Source: Triplophysa rosa (lineage: Eukaryota > Chordata > Actinopteri > Cypriniformes > Nemacheilidae). From it: a DNA stretch of 64,000 nucleotides. The stretch spans positions 18,410,403-18,474,402 of the forward strand of contig NC_079898.1 in NCBI RefSeq assembly GCF_024868665.1, written 5' to 3'. Positions 1 through 10,132 of the stretch are shown piece by piece. Numbering within the stretch: position 1 is the stretch's first letter; each line of letters begins with the position of its first letter. The notes below the pieces were generated by a model that saw nothing but the letters and a program-made list of their open reading frames with translations, was not told where the DNA came from and searched no databases. The translations under genes were made by a program, and so were the position numbers.

Positions 1-3000
1 CATCTTGTTTTGCACCATATTTTAGGGTTGTATTTTGAGGCAGAAGCCTATCTGACCTTTTGTCTTCACTGTCCAACTGTTGAGATTTTTCATTCGTGTG
101 GGATATTGTCTGTTCAGTACCTGTAGTTTCATTGGCTTTGGTGTTGAGTATGTGCTTTGTCACACTTGCTTTAGAAACGGGTGTCTTTAAAACTTCATCA
201 GTCTTTGCTCTGTTGGTTGAGTCAGTAGTGACTGCAGGTTGTTTTGCTGTCAGTGATACATCCTCAGTTTTCAATGGGGACTTTCTAAAATAACACACGT
301 TGTCAGTAATGTTTTCTGTCTTTCTCAATCTTTTCACTTTCTCTGTGTTCCTCACTTGCTCTTCAACTTGTTTATCCCTCAACTGAACATCACCGTTTGT
401 CCTACTTTGCTCTGATGCTTCAATATTCTCAGTATCTTGATAATGTTTAGCATTTGCTGAATCTTTTGGTTTCAGAGTGGCATCTCTCGGAGAAGGACTG
501 AGCTTTGGTTTGTCGTTTCCTGCGATCTGTTGCTTTTCAGTCCGTTTGGACTGTGTTATTGAAGGGATGTCATAATGCTGGTCTTTTACTGAGCTGTTTG
601 CTTGTTGTTTAATTTTGATGTCATTCTCCTTTAAAAGTTGTGTTTGCTGATCTACACTTGCTGATCTCGATTCTTCTGGCTGTACTTGTGTGTTTCCTAA
701 GCTTTTCTCTTGTGAAAGTGGAGATCTGTTGATTTCATGTTTTATTAGATTTTCTGTGGGCGAAACGTCAGACTCCTTTTCTTTTATCTCTCTCTTATCC
801 TCCGTGTGATGTTTTGATGCATGTCCATGATTTCTGACCGGAAGTCCATATTTAGCCAAGAGGTCCTCATATGATGAACCGATACTTCCTATCTCGCTTG
901 GTTTGCCATGTTCTTGTTTATCCTTAGTAACAGGGCGCTCACAGTTTCTAACCATGTGTTCTTTTTCTGGCTCAATGTTTGAAGACACTTCAGGCTCTCT
1001 GTGACCTATACTTTCATTTTCATCATGAACACTTTCTGCTCTGTCATTTTTAACACTTTTATCTTCTTCAGCTCTTATCACACATCTCTCATCTTCATGT
1101 TTTACTGGGTCTTGTTGCTCATCCATGTGACTTTTACTTGACACGCAAATGGTGTAGATCATAGGTTCTTCATCTGAATCGGTTTCTGTTTTGCTTGACA
1201 CACAGATACTGAATATCATGGGTTCCTCTGTAGGCTCCTCTTTGCTAGGTGTGAGAACATTTGATTCATCTTTTGTGGAATCTGCATTCTGTTTGGAAAC
1301 AGGGTGTATATTATTCTTTTGAGTTTTAATCTCTCCCCTCGTATTTGTACGTTGAGTGGAAACGTTTTCTTCTGTTGAGTCTTTTGCTTGTTTCTGGGGT
1401 GTGGAGTCACTTGGACTTTTCGTGTTTTCAGATATCACTTTTTGAGACACTTTCACTCTTTCATTGACTCTTTCATTTTCTTCTTTACTTGAAGTTCCTA
1501 TCTGTCTTGCAAAGTCTTCTTCTATTTCTGTGTGACTGGCACTTTCTGCAAGTCTTTTATCTGATATTGATACCTTATTGAATTCTTTCAACTGGTGTGT
1601 TTTAGTTTTGTTAACTGATAGCAGAGTCTTTTTATTTTCATCTGTTTGTTGGCAACATTCATTTGCATTATGTGATACCGTTTGAAGTGCAGATTCACTA
1701 CTTGTTCCTGATTCTTGCTGACTCTCCAGCATTTTGTTTGGAGGTGTAGTTTCAACAGCCTTAACTGGAGAGGATTTGTTTTGTTTAACGTCATTTTTGC
1801 TTGTTGTGTTGTGCTTGCTTATTGCTACTTCTGCATCTTTAACCAAATATTCCAGGGTTTCCATCTTCGTATTTCTTGGTGAAAACTGTTCATTTGCTCT
1901 CACAGTATTTTCTGTTGATGATGTTGGTGGATTAAGTCCAGAACTATATCTATGGTTTCCATGTTTAATCTGCTCATCATCTGCATTTATTGTACTGGCT
2001 TGACGCTTTGAGTCAGCAGATACGCTTAGTAGGTTAGCAGGTGGATTTCCATTTTTAAACTTCATGTCATTTGATGAGGATTTCAGTTGACTAACTTTAA
2101 TCCCGGAGCTATTTTGAATTAGTTCATTTTTAGACCGCTCTACTGCAGCAGTAATCCCACTTTTATGACGTACAGTAGCTTCTTCAGCATTGGGTGCGTT
2201 TCTGTCCAAATATCCACGTTGCACATCGGAAGTTTTATTCAAACCGTTTGCTTTTTGATTCTCAGTTGTAAGTGGAGACTTGTCATCCATTTTGGCATTA
2301 TTGATATTATTAGATGTAGACATAGCTTTTCCAGAGTAATTATATTGAGTCGGACTGCTTTCCCCAGCATTCCCAATATGATGATATTTTGGAAACTCCT
2401 TTCCTGTGTGATCATATTGCATTGTTTGTTTTTCACAATGAAGTGCAGGTGGTTTATGGGAAGTGTTGTTTGATTTTGTCTCGATGGGTGACGTGTGCAC
2501 ATAAGGACTATGTATGACCAATTGCTCCTTACGGTTTATTTCTTCTGGACTTTTCTTACTTAACTGTTTGTTATCTGAAATTCTGGCTGGTTGGTTGTTT
2601 TGGATATTTTTCACTGTAGTCCTGCCTCCAAGTTGTACATTTTGTGAAAATGCTTCTTTGGTTATCTCTCTATCATCAGATGGAGGTTTGTCATACTTCC
2701 TTTCTGCCGCACAATCTTGTTTTTTACATTCACTCTTCGTATCCAAAGCTGTAGTCTGAATATCTTCTTGAAAATTAGATTCTTTAGTTTGCTGTTGTCT
2801 TGATGGGATAGATCCATTCACTGTATGATCATTGTGTGTTTTGTTGAGTTCTTTGTGTTGGGTTACGCTGGAATAAGTGATGTCTTGAAACAAGTGGTTT
2901 AGCTTGTCTGCTGTGCTTTCCTTCTTTGCGAAATGAACCTCTTGACCATCTTGTGCTGTTTCATTGTTAACAGTCTTGCTCGGTTTATTTCTTGCAAGGA

Positions 3001-6000
3001 GGGCTTGTCTGGCAAGTTCCTTTTCTTTAATGGCTGTTATTTCCTTTTGAGCATGTGCTTTCAATCTGGACGTCAGTATTTCTTGTTTGCTTTGGATTCT
3101 TTCCTTGTAAGAAAGTGCTCTTGTTGTGACCCTGTCACTGTTTTTGCTCATCAGTTTGTCTTTTCTCTCTGTGTTAATGTTTGCTGGCCCTTCATGTAGG
3201 TTGTGGACATCTTTTCTTGGATATCCAGGTGCTGCATGGTCCGATACTATGTAGCTCTGAGCTTCTTTCTCTTTTATCACCTCTGTTCTGGTTAGTTTCT
3301 CCTCAGCTGTGTCACGTTTAATTTGATTTTGTGGGTTTTCAGATCTAGCCAGATCACCAGCCGAAGTATTCTCCCTCATTCTCCTTGCTTGCTCTATATC
3401 TCTTATGGTAAGAATATCATTTATGCTGAACCTCTCTTCTCTACTAGATAGTACACAAGGATTGTTTTGTTTGGAGTGTTTGACTGAATCTGTTTCCCGT
3501 AAAGCTAGATTTGATGCACCATCTGTGTTTTGGCTCACTGTTGTTGTGTTCTGTGTGCTCTGTTGTGTATTTGACACCGTACTGGGTATTTTATAACTCT
3601 TGGTGCCGTTTTGTTCCAGTATCTGTGATGTACATACATTGTCTTTAATATGCCTATTTGCAGATGTCATGAGCCACTGTTTGTTTGCCCCGTACCTGTA
3701 TTGCTGATAAGACAACAATTCACCATTATTTTGACCTTTCTCTTCTGAAGGTCCATACAGAGATGTCTTTTGCGTTGGCATGCTGTTAGAAGAAGTGCAT
3801 TGCTCTGCAGCTCTTTCTGAATGCTGTATTTCATTTGAAAGATCATTCTTGACAGTGTAGTTTTGTGAGCCACTATTGACCCGTTCTTCCTTTGGTGGAG
3901 ATAATCTTTTGTTCAGGTGGTTGTTTTGGGGCACTCCATATGAATCAATATCTCTTGATGTGTTTAATGGGTTGTTATGTACAGCAGTATCACTGTAAGA
4001 AGTTTTCCTGAATGACATTGTGCCTTCCGTAACCTCTTTCTCTTCTTCCTTTACAAGTCGACCGAGTTTTATGTCTTCATTTACCTTTTGCATGTACGTT
4101 TCCTTCCGGACAGAATACCCGTTGTTGGTAGCGGGCAAGTACTGCTTGGCGATGGCTTTTCTATGTTTGTCCATTTCAATTAGCGCTGCTATTTCTCCCC
4201 TAAAAGGCCGTGTTTCAAATTTGCCATCATGAGTTAAAGTTTCCCCATCTATGGAATTTACAGAACCAGTCTGTTCCCACTGACTTCTTTCTTTAACCGT
4301 TTCATTTTGACTGTACTCGAAATGCGTTTTCTTCGCAAAGTCCTGTCTGTGTTTTGGGTCATTCTGACTTGCATTATTGCTCGGGCCTTGTCTCTGTTGT
4401 GCTGATGTCTGAGTGGGCAGAGAGTGTGGGTGCGTCTTTGGAAGCACGTTTGCTATTTCTGGTCTGGTAGGACTAACAGTAATGTTGAGGTCTTTAAATT
4501 GACCTTCTGAAGTCAGAGAGCTTTTATCCTGTGTTGAAAGGTTGTGCGATGAGAGCTCACGCTGAGTACTTTCTGTGTTAGTCAGCAGATCTGTGCTGAG
4601 AAAATGACCTTGTGAACTTCCATGGAAGAACTTCACGGCTCCATCCTGAATCTGAGGTGAAGTTATTGTTAAATTATCATATGGTACAAGAGCATCAACG
4701 CCATTTTTAGGGGTGATGGGTGCTACGCTTGGCACTTTTGGGTTACCAGAAGCCCATGTGTCCATTTCAATAAAATTCTCTTGAGAAGTTTCTTGGCATG
4801 CAAGAATATCTGAAAATCTGGATTCACGTCCCTCCAAATTTGAGGGCTGCTTGTTTCGATCTGTTACCTCCAAACCTTTAAATTTTGTGGGACTGTAAGT
4901 GATCTTAACCCGTTTTCGATTGTCTTTGATGTTGAAGAGCAAACTTGACGCTCTGGATTTGTAGCTGTCACGTAGATGTTTGGCATCTGCGAGAGGTTTT
5001 GGATCAGTTTCACCCTGAGACGAATAATCAGAGATGGAGGGAGTGTGTGCAAATTGCAGGATTTCAGATGTCTCTGTTTCTTGTCTAGTGTGAATCACCG
5101 GTCTAAGAAGTTGAGTGATGTTGAATGGTGTCACGCTGCTAGGCTGAGCACTGTCGACCACTTTCTCTACTTTTTGTTGAATATCATATAAAACCTTGCT
5201 ATTACCAAACAAACTAGAATCAGGCCTACATGTTTTCTCATACGTCGGTGATACCGTGGAGGGCCGGTTACCTGGAAATTTGCTTTTTACAAAATTAATC
5301 CCTTTCTTCCAGGGTGGACAGTTTGAGGCCATCTCAGATTCGCATCTTTTTTCGATGGCGAAAGCTTTTTGGATGACCGTGGACCTGGAACGCTGACTGT
5401 GGGCAACGTCCTGAGTTTGGCTCTGATTGAAGTGCCTGTTTTCATTGTTTGGAACCCTGTGGGTATCTTTTAGCTCTTTGTACATGGGAGAATCGTACCA
5501 TCTTGGGAATTCAATAGCGGATATAAACCCTGATGCATTCGTACTTTCGAAGGGGAACCTGTTGTACTCCTCCCATAACTGAAAGGGGCTGAATTCACTG
5601 TGAAAAAAACAGTTTGTAGAGTTCAATGCCTTGAACTTACTTTTAGAAGATTTCATCAAGACCTTCGTGTCCATCTGGGCCACTGCAGAGGCCACGTCTG
5701 ATGTGTAAAAATGGTTTCTGTAGGTCTGAAAGGGGCCTGACTTGAAATTCTGATGGTATCCTGAAGAGAACTCAGAAAGCTCTTTTTGGATGCTCAACAG
5801 AGCCGATTTGTCCCACGATTCATGTCCGAGATCCTTAGACTTGTCTCTTGCCAAGATAACATCACAAGTCCCACTGTCCTGGTAACACTCCCCTGAACTA
5901 AACGCTTTGATCAGAGATGAAACCCTTGATGCGCTTCTGCTCTGCTGCCACGTCAACTCCTTGGATCCATTGTTCATATAAGTCAAGCTTCCTGCTTTAA

Positions 6001-6382
6001 AAACCTGCTCCTGATGGGTTACATCTCCATAGGAATGCTGGAATGTCGAGGCCATCTCAGACTGCTCTCCCACCTCCGCGTGCTGCAGAACGCCGTACGA
6101 ACATTCCACCTGGGAGGACATCTGAACAACCGTCTTCTGCTGCTGTTCCTCTGCAAAGGCCTTGTGGCGTTCCGTAGGAGAAGAAGAGAATTCATTGTCA
6201 TTGTAAATGGCCTCCTCTCCGATGCACAGGCTCCTGAAGGCACGATCAGTGAGGTTGCTCACTTCTCTGTCCGTTTCGTCCATGAAGCTGCCACTGCTGG
6301 ATGTGTCACTGAAGCCATCCGAGAATTTGCGGTGACCCTGCATGCTTCCTCGCACTGTGTGAAGCTTTTCCAGGGAGCTCAT
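1..6382 (-). CDS. cefip: Cefip (C10orf71-like), giant coding exon, incomplete at the window edge
   Basis: One minus-strand frame stays open from the ATG at 6382 to the window edge, about 2,127 codons, with no stop. I checked it directly at both ends and in the middle. The N-terminus is the signature of the cardiac-enriched FHL2-interacting protein: GFSDTSSSGS, then DREVSNLTDRAFRSLCIGEE. Near residue 985 is RFSINDILTIRDIEQARRM, and near residue 1130 a charged helix ending ALLARNKPSK, both of which I associate with this family. The rest is polar, low in aromatics and probably disordered. In mammals the protein sits at the Z-disc, binds FHL2 and promotes calcineurin-NFAT signalling. The human protein is about 1,435 residues, so this one is much longer even incomplete. 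The mammalian start corresponds to the second Met (ATG at 6343, MQGHRKFSDG); the upstream in-frame ATG at 6382 adds 13 residues and is not certain. The family is sure; which teleost paralogue is not. Confidence 0.9.
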   Translation of the reverse strand, partial: MSSLEKLHTVRGSMQGHRKFSDGFSDTSSSGSFMDETDREVSNLTDRAFRSLCIGEEAIYNDNEFSSSPTERHKAFAEEQQQKTVVQMSSQVECSYGVLQHAEVGEQSEMASTFQHSYGDVTHQEQVFKAGSLTYMNNGSKELTWQQSRSASRVSSLIKAFSSGECYQDSGTCDVILARDKSKDLGHESWDKSALLSIQKELSEFSSGYHQNFKSGPFQTYRNHFYTSDVASAVAQMDTKVLMKSSKSKFKALNSTNCFFHSEFSPFQLWEEYNRFPFESTNASGFISAIEFPRWYDSPMYKELKDTHRVPNNENRHFNQSQTQDVAHSQRSRSTVIQKAFAIEKRCESEMASNCPPWKKGINFVKSKFPGNRPSTVSPTYEKTCRPDSSLFGNSKVLYDIQQKVEKVVDSAQPSSVTPFNITQLLRPVIHTRQETETSEILQFAHTPSISDYSSQGETDPKPLADAKHLRDSYKSRASSLLFNIKDNRKRVKITYSPTKFKGLEVTDRNKQPSNLEGRESRFSDILACQETSQENFIEMDTWASGNPKVPSVAPITPKNGVDALVPYDNLTITSPQIQDGAVKFFHGSSQGHFLSTDLLTNTESTQRELSSHNLSTQDKSSLTSEGQFKDLNITVSPTRPEIANVLPKTHPHSLPTQTSAQQRQGPSNNASQNDPKHRQDFAKKTHFEYSQNETVKERSQWEQTGSVNSIDGETLTHDGKFETRPFRGEIAALIEMDKHRKAIAKQYLPATNNGYSVRKETYMQKVNEDIKLGRLVKEEEKEVTEGTMSFRKTSYSDTAVHNNPLNTSRDIDSYGVPQNNHLNKRLSPPKEERVNSGSQNYTVKNDLSNEIQHSERAAEQCTSSNSMPTQKTSLYGPSEEKGQNNGELLSYQQYRYGANKQWLMTSANRHIKDNVCTSQILEQNGTKSYKIPSTVSNTQQSTQNTTTVSQNTDGASNLALRETDSVKHSKQNNPCVLSSREERFSINDILTIRDIEQARRMRENTSAGDLARSENPQNQIKRDTAEEKLTRTEVIKEKEAQSYIVSDHAAPGYPRKDVHNLHEGPANINTERKDKLMSKNSDRVTTRALSYKERIQSKQEILTSRLKAHAQKEITAIKEKELARQALLARNKPSKTVNNETAQDGQEVHFAKKESTADKLNHLFQDITYSSVTQHKELNKTHNDHTVNGSIPSRQQQTKESNFQEDIQTTALDTKSECKKQDCAAERKYDKPPSDDREITKEAFSQNVQLGGRTTVKNIQNNQPARISDNKQLSKKSPEEINRKEQLVIHSPYVHTSPIETKSNNTSHKPPALHCEKQTMQYDHTGKEFPKYHHIGNAGESSPTQYNYSGKAMSTSNNINNAKMDDKSPLTTENQKANGLNKTSDVQRGYLDRNAPNAEEATVRHKSGITAAVERSKNELIQNSSGIKVSQLKSSSNDMKFKNGNPPANLLSVSADSKRQASTINADDEQIKHGNHRYSSGLNPPTSSTENTVRANEQFSPRNTKMETLEYLVKDAEVAISKHNTTSKNDVKQNKSSPVKAVETTPPNKMLESQQESGTSSESALQTVSHNANECCQQTDENKKTLLSVNKTKTHQLKEFNKVSISDKRLAESASHTEIEEDFARQIGTSSKEENERVNERVKVSQKVISENTKSPSDSTPQKQAKDSTEENVSTQRTNTRGEIKTQKNNIHPVSKQNADSTKDESNVLTPSKEEPTEEPMIFSICVSSKTETDSDEEPMIYTICVSSKSHMDEQQDPVKHEDERCVIRAEEDKSVKNDRAESVHDENESIGHREPEVSSNIEPEKEHMVRNCERPVTKDKQEHGKPSEIGSIGSSYEDLLAKYGLPVRNHGHASKHHTEDKREIKEKESDVSPTENLIKHEINRSPLSQEKSLGNTQVQPEESRSASVDQQTQLLKENDIKIKQQANSSVKDQHYDIPSITQSKRTEKQQIAGNDKPKLSPSPRDATLKPKDSANAKHYQDTENIEASEQSRTNGDVQLRDKQVEEQVRNTEKVKRLRKTENITDNVCYFRKSPLKTEDVSLTAKQPAVTTDSTNRAKTDEVLKTPVSKASVTKHILNTKANETTGTEQTISHTNEKSQQLDSEDKRSDRLLPQNTTLKYGAKQD

Positions 6383-6505
6383 TTAAAGCGCTCGCTCTCA
6401 TGGACAGGGCACAGCTGTCCCTGTCAGTCTCCAAGATGGCTGACGCAGAGTGTCTTGCATTTAAGTAGTTCACCTTCTAAAAGGTGATTAAAATGCTTTC
6501 CTTTC
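6383..6505 (-). other. cefip: cefip 5' UTR part of the coding exon, with a short upstream ORF
   Basis: Read on the minus strand, a pyrimidine-rich stretch ending TTCTCTTGCAG lies at about 6506-6517, a good 3' splice site. The coding exon therefore probably begins at 6505, with at least one further 5' UTR exon upstream. Between the splice site and the main start is a 20-codon upstream ORF (ATG at 6460, stop at 6400-6398) whose stop overlaps another out-of-frame ATG at 6401. Such an arrangement can lower translation of the main frame, but that is inference. Confidence 0.5.
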
Positions 6506-9500
6506 CTGCAAGAGAATCAAAGGGAGATTGGTATCAGTTGGGTAGAGACAAACCCAGTCGCTAAACTTTATTTACATTTTCTGCACATTTTTCTGCAAAA
6601 ATCTGCAAAATATTTCGTATTTGTAATTCTGTTGGTGCTGATTTGGTGTTGGACATAAGTCATAAGCGTACAGTTTACAGCAAGTTTAGGTTCTACAAAC
6701 TGCTATTGCGGGTTAATTTTAATGTCTTCATTTAAATGTAAATTTCAGAGAATTACATTCCGTTTTCTCAGATGTTGGTCGTTGGCTGAAGGTCTTTGGC
6801 CTTTAAATCTAATCATTCGTGAGTTGAGACACACCTTTGCCTTGTACACTGAAGACTATATCACATGAAATATATTTAGAGAAGGAAGACGCTTCCCATT
6901 CCACTTATGTGGCACTTGCTTGCATGATAAAATGTCCCACTGGAATTACCTGCACGAGGCTATCAGACTTTATTTATACAGTGTCATCCTTTGCATATAT
7001 CCATAAATTAATTTATGAAGAAATGCATAACATACTTTGGTCATAAGCCCTATATACATGCAAAAAATGTAAGTTTCTATACAGGTGTATAACAATATTG
7101 TAATACTAATAATAATTTTTGATAAGTGTAAAAATTGAAGCTCAAAGATTAAATAAGGATTGTTTAAAAGTTTTTATGATGATCATTGCAACACAGTACA
7201 TGTAATGACAAATGTTTCTCTTATCTAAAAATATCTCCCCCCACATAATTGTGGTTGCTGTTTAAAATACACAAGTAAATAAAATGATGCCATAAAGTCT
7301 GTTACATATCTCTCTGAATATAACTTTGGTTAACTGTACTCATTATATTAATGCGTTAAAATCTGTTATATCTTTGTTCTGGCATTGCTTATAAAGCAAC
7401 TAAAAGTGTTAAAAGAATATTCAAAATAAGGTTGAAAATGTTATTAAATGGCAAAGATAGACAGAATGTTCATTTATCTAAATATAGAACAAATTTGTTG
7501 TTTTATTAATGAGATAACAAACCATTGTTAAACATATTAATAAAAGTATAAGTATTTTTATTGTTGTAATGAAGTAAAATATGGCATTTGTTTGGGTGTG
7601 GTTTGGAAAGTTCATATAAGCTAATGTTATATACTTATGAATATTGTATCTTTTATTATCTTATAAAAACTTTATAGGCATCATAGTTTTAGTACAATAG
7701 AAAATATTAAAGGTTTTCATGTCTACAAATAATAATAAAATCAAAATATTCCGTTGTTTTCGATACACATGATAATGATACATAATTAGCTTTTTCCCCC
7801 AATTTTTCATAGATTAATTCAAATTGACAGGTTTGCACAAATTTAACACCAGCTATGCAACTTAAAATATATCAAAATAACTAGTTTCAAGTTTCTAAAC
7901 ACAACAAGTGTCTCGCTTACCTTTTGCTCTTATATCTCATTTTTGTAAGAGAGAAAGTATTTCTCATGCTTCAGAATAAAGCCATTCCTTATCCGTAACA
8001 TACTATATGTTTCAAACAGCTACAAAAAATCCTGGTATGTTTCTGCAACAGCTTTTGTGGGAAGTAAAAAGATGTTGAAGTAAAAGGCACTTTGTGCACA
8101 GGACTCTGCAGAGCTAAAGCATCAAAGACTTACTGTGGCATGGAGCAGAGATGATGGCTTGAGACAGCACATGTATTGGAAAAACCGTATGGTGTCAAAT
8201 GTCAAGCTGCTGAAAAAAACAAAACAAACAAGCCTGTAATTCCTTTGTGGTGTGCCAGGCCTTAGAAGCCAATATTACCTAGAGCATCATTGAAGTTTAT
8301 AATGCCGTTTTTAAAAAGACCAGCCATTTGGGGCATAACACATATGCTCTTGTGGAGTTGTTATGGTGGATAACAAGTATCTAATCAGATGAACATGTGC
8401 CTAGAGTAAAAATAGCTTGTTGCTTCAGCCACTTCTTTTAGATGAGACATTCCTGAGCCTTGTCAACAGCTGACATCTAAACACTCCTTTGGATTTTAAG
8501 AGTTAATAAATATATCTAATATTGTCTATTTCGTTTTTTGCGTACATTATGTCCCACATAATGTTTATGATGCTTTATATCTAAACTTTTGCTGTCACCC
8601 TGCTCGTGTGTCCGTTATTAAATCTCTTAAAAGCCCAAAACTTTTTTCTAAACTGCATATCTCTTACAATTTTCTAAACAAGCAGCAATAAAGAAATAAC
8701 TTTTTTGAACAAGCTCTTCCCCCATTTCATTTTCCTTGATGTGGAGCTGTCTCACGCCAGTCTTAACTCTGCAGCCGGGTAATGCTATAATAGGACATGG
8801 GTGCAGTGAGCTCTTTCCCATGAGTCTTGGCTGCAGGAGAGTGTGTAAAGGTGATCGACACTCACAAATGTGACAGGGCCGCCCTCGCTCTACTTTAGAG
8901 CTCTGTTGCTAAGCTTCTGTCAGAGCCATTAGAGCTTCTCTCACCCTCTGGGCAGGTTGACCTCTGCCTCACCACCAGACTCACAGCTGTAGTTTATAGC
9001 ACAAGTTAAAACTGAGCAAAGCAAACCCCTGTTCATTACCCTCAACGAAACCTATGTGTCTTTTTCTTACTTTAGAGAATACAGTTTAAAAATTTAAAAA
9101 AATATTGTTGCTATATAAATACTTTAGCATGTTGGCAAATATTGTTTTTGTAGACCCTGGGTAGTTTATGGAGGTCCCCCATAGCTGAGAGGCCCGAGCA
9201 CTCTTGTAAGAGCTGTGATTATATTACATGTCTATGTCTGGCTTTAAGATATCAGATAGGTGTTGAACCCCACAACCTATGGAAGCATATTGGTAGCTAT
9301 TTTCAATTTGAAATGCAATCCGCAAAATGGCAATGCAGTATGTAAAATGACAATGCAACTGTGTATTTAAATATACATTTCAAATAACATATGTGCAACA
9401 TTAAGTGCAAAATGAAAATAAAAATTCAATTATATCAATTACATTTGTCAGTTCCTACACTAGTTTTAATATGTTATTTAAATGGATATTTTTAACGCTC

Positions 9501-10132
9501 TTTAAGTTGCAAAATCAAAATGAAAATGCATTCCCCGGATTGATTATATATGTTTAAGATAGTCAAGCAAAACTGTAGCAAAATGAAAATTCAAATGTTA
9601 TTTTCCCTAAATGCCCTAAATGCATTAACAGGTTGAACATTTGGGATTGCATTTTCATTTACACACAGCACGTTGGGTGTTGCAAAATTCAATGTGGACT
9701 TGAAAATACATTTCGAGCTGGCCACGCCCCCTCCCCGATACAGTGTCATTGTGTGAAGGCGGAGCCAATATTTTAATAATATATTTAATATATTAATACT
9801 GTATATTAATATTTTCATTTATTTACTTGATGTCATATTGATTATTAATATGTAAGACGTAATTATATATATTTTGTTTTTATTTATTTATATATATGTT
9901 TGCTTTCTATATGTATTGGTCTTTAAAAGGTGAAGATTGTTCACATGCTTTGCATGGATTCAAAATGCATTTCTGTGTGTGTATAAATGCCGTATTTTTG
10001 AGCATCCTGACCAGCATGGCAATATTGGCTCTACCAATAATTTGAGTTTGGGAGGACTTTTTTACAGACCAATAGTAGAAGGGGAGAGTGTTTGGGAATA
10101 CTTTTCCAAGTTACACTGTTTGGTGTCATAAT
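6506..10132. other. Upstream region of cefip, no gene seen
   Basis: AT-rich sequence without a credible coding exon. The 5' UTR exon(s) and promoter of cefip should lie here or further right, but I cannot place them. 8700-9000 is locally richer in GC and includes CCTATTATAG on the minus strand (8785-8794), one mismatch from an SRF CArG box; this is weak. 9300-9830 carries repeated AAAATG/AAAATTCAA words and looks like an old unnamed repeat. Confidence 0.5.

Noticed and set aside
6014..6487. A 157-codon plus-strand frame
   Set aside because: It is the antisense shadow of the N-terminal part of cefip; the minus frame matches a known family and this one matches nothing.
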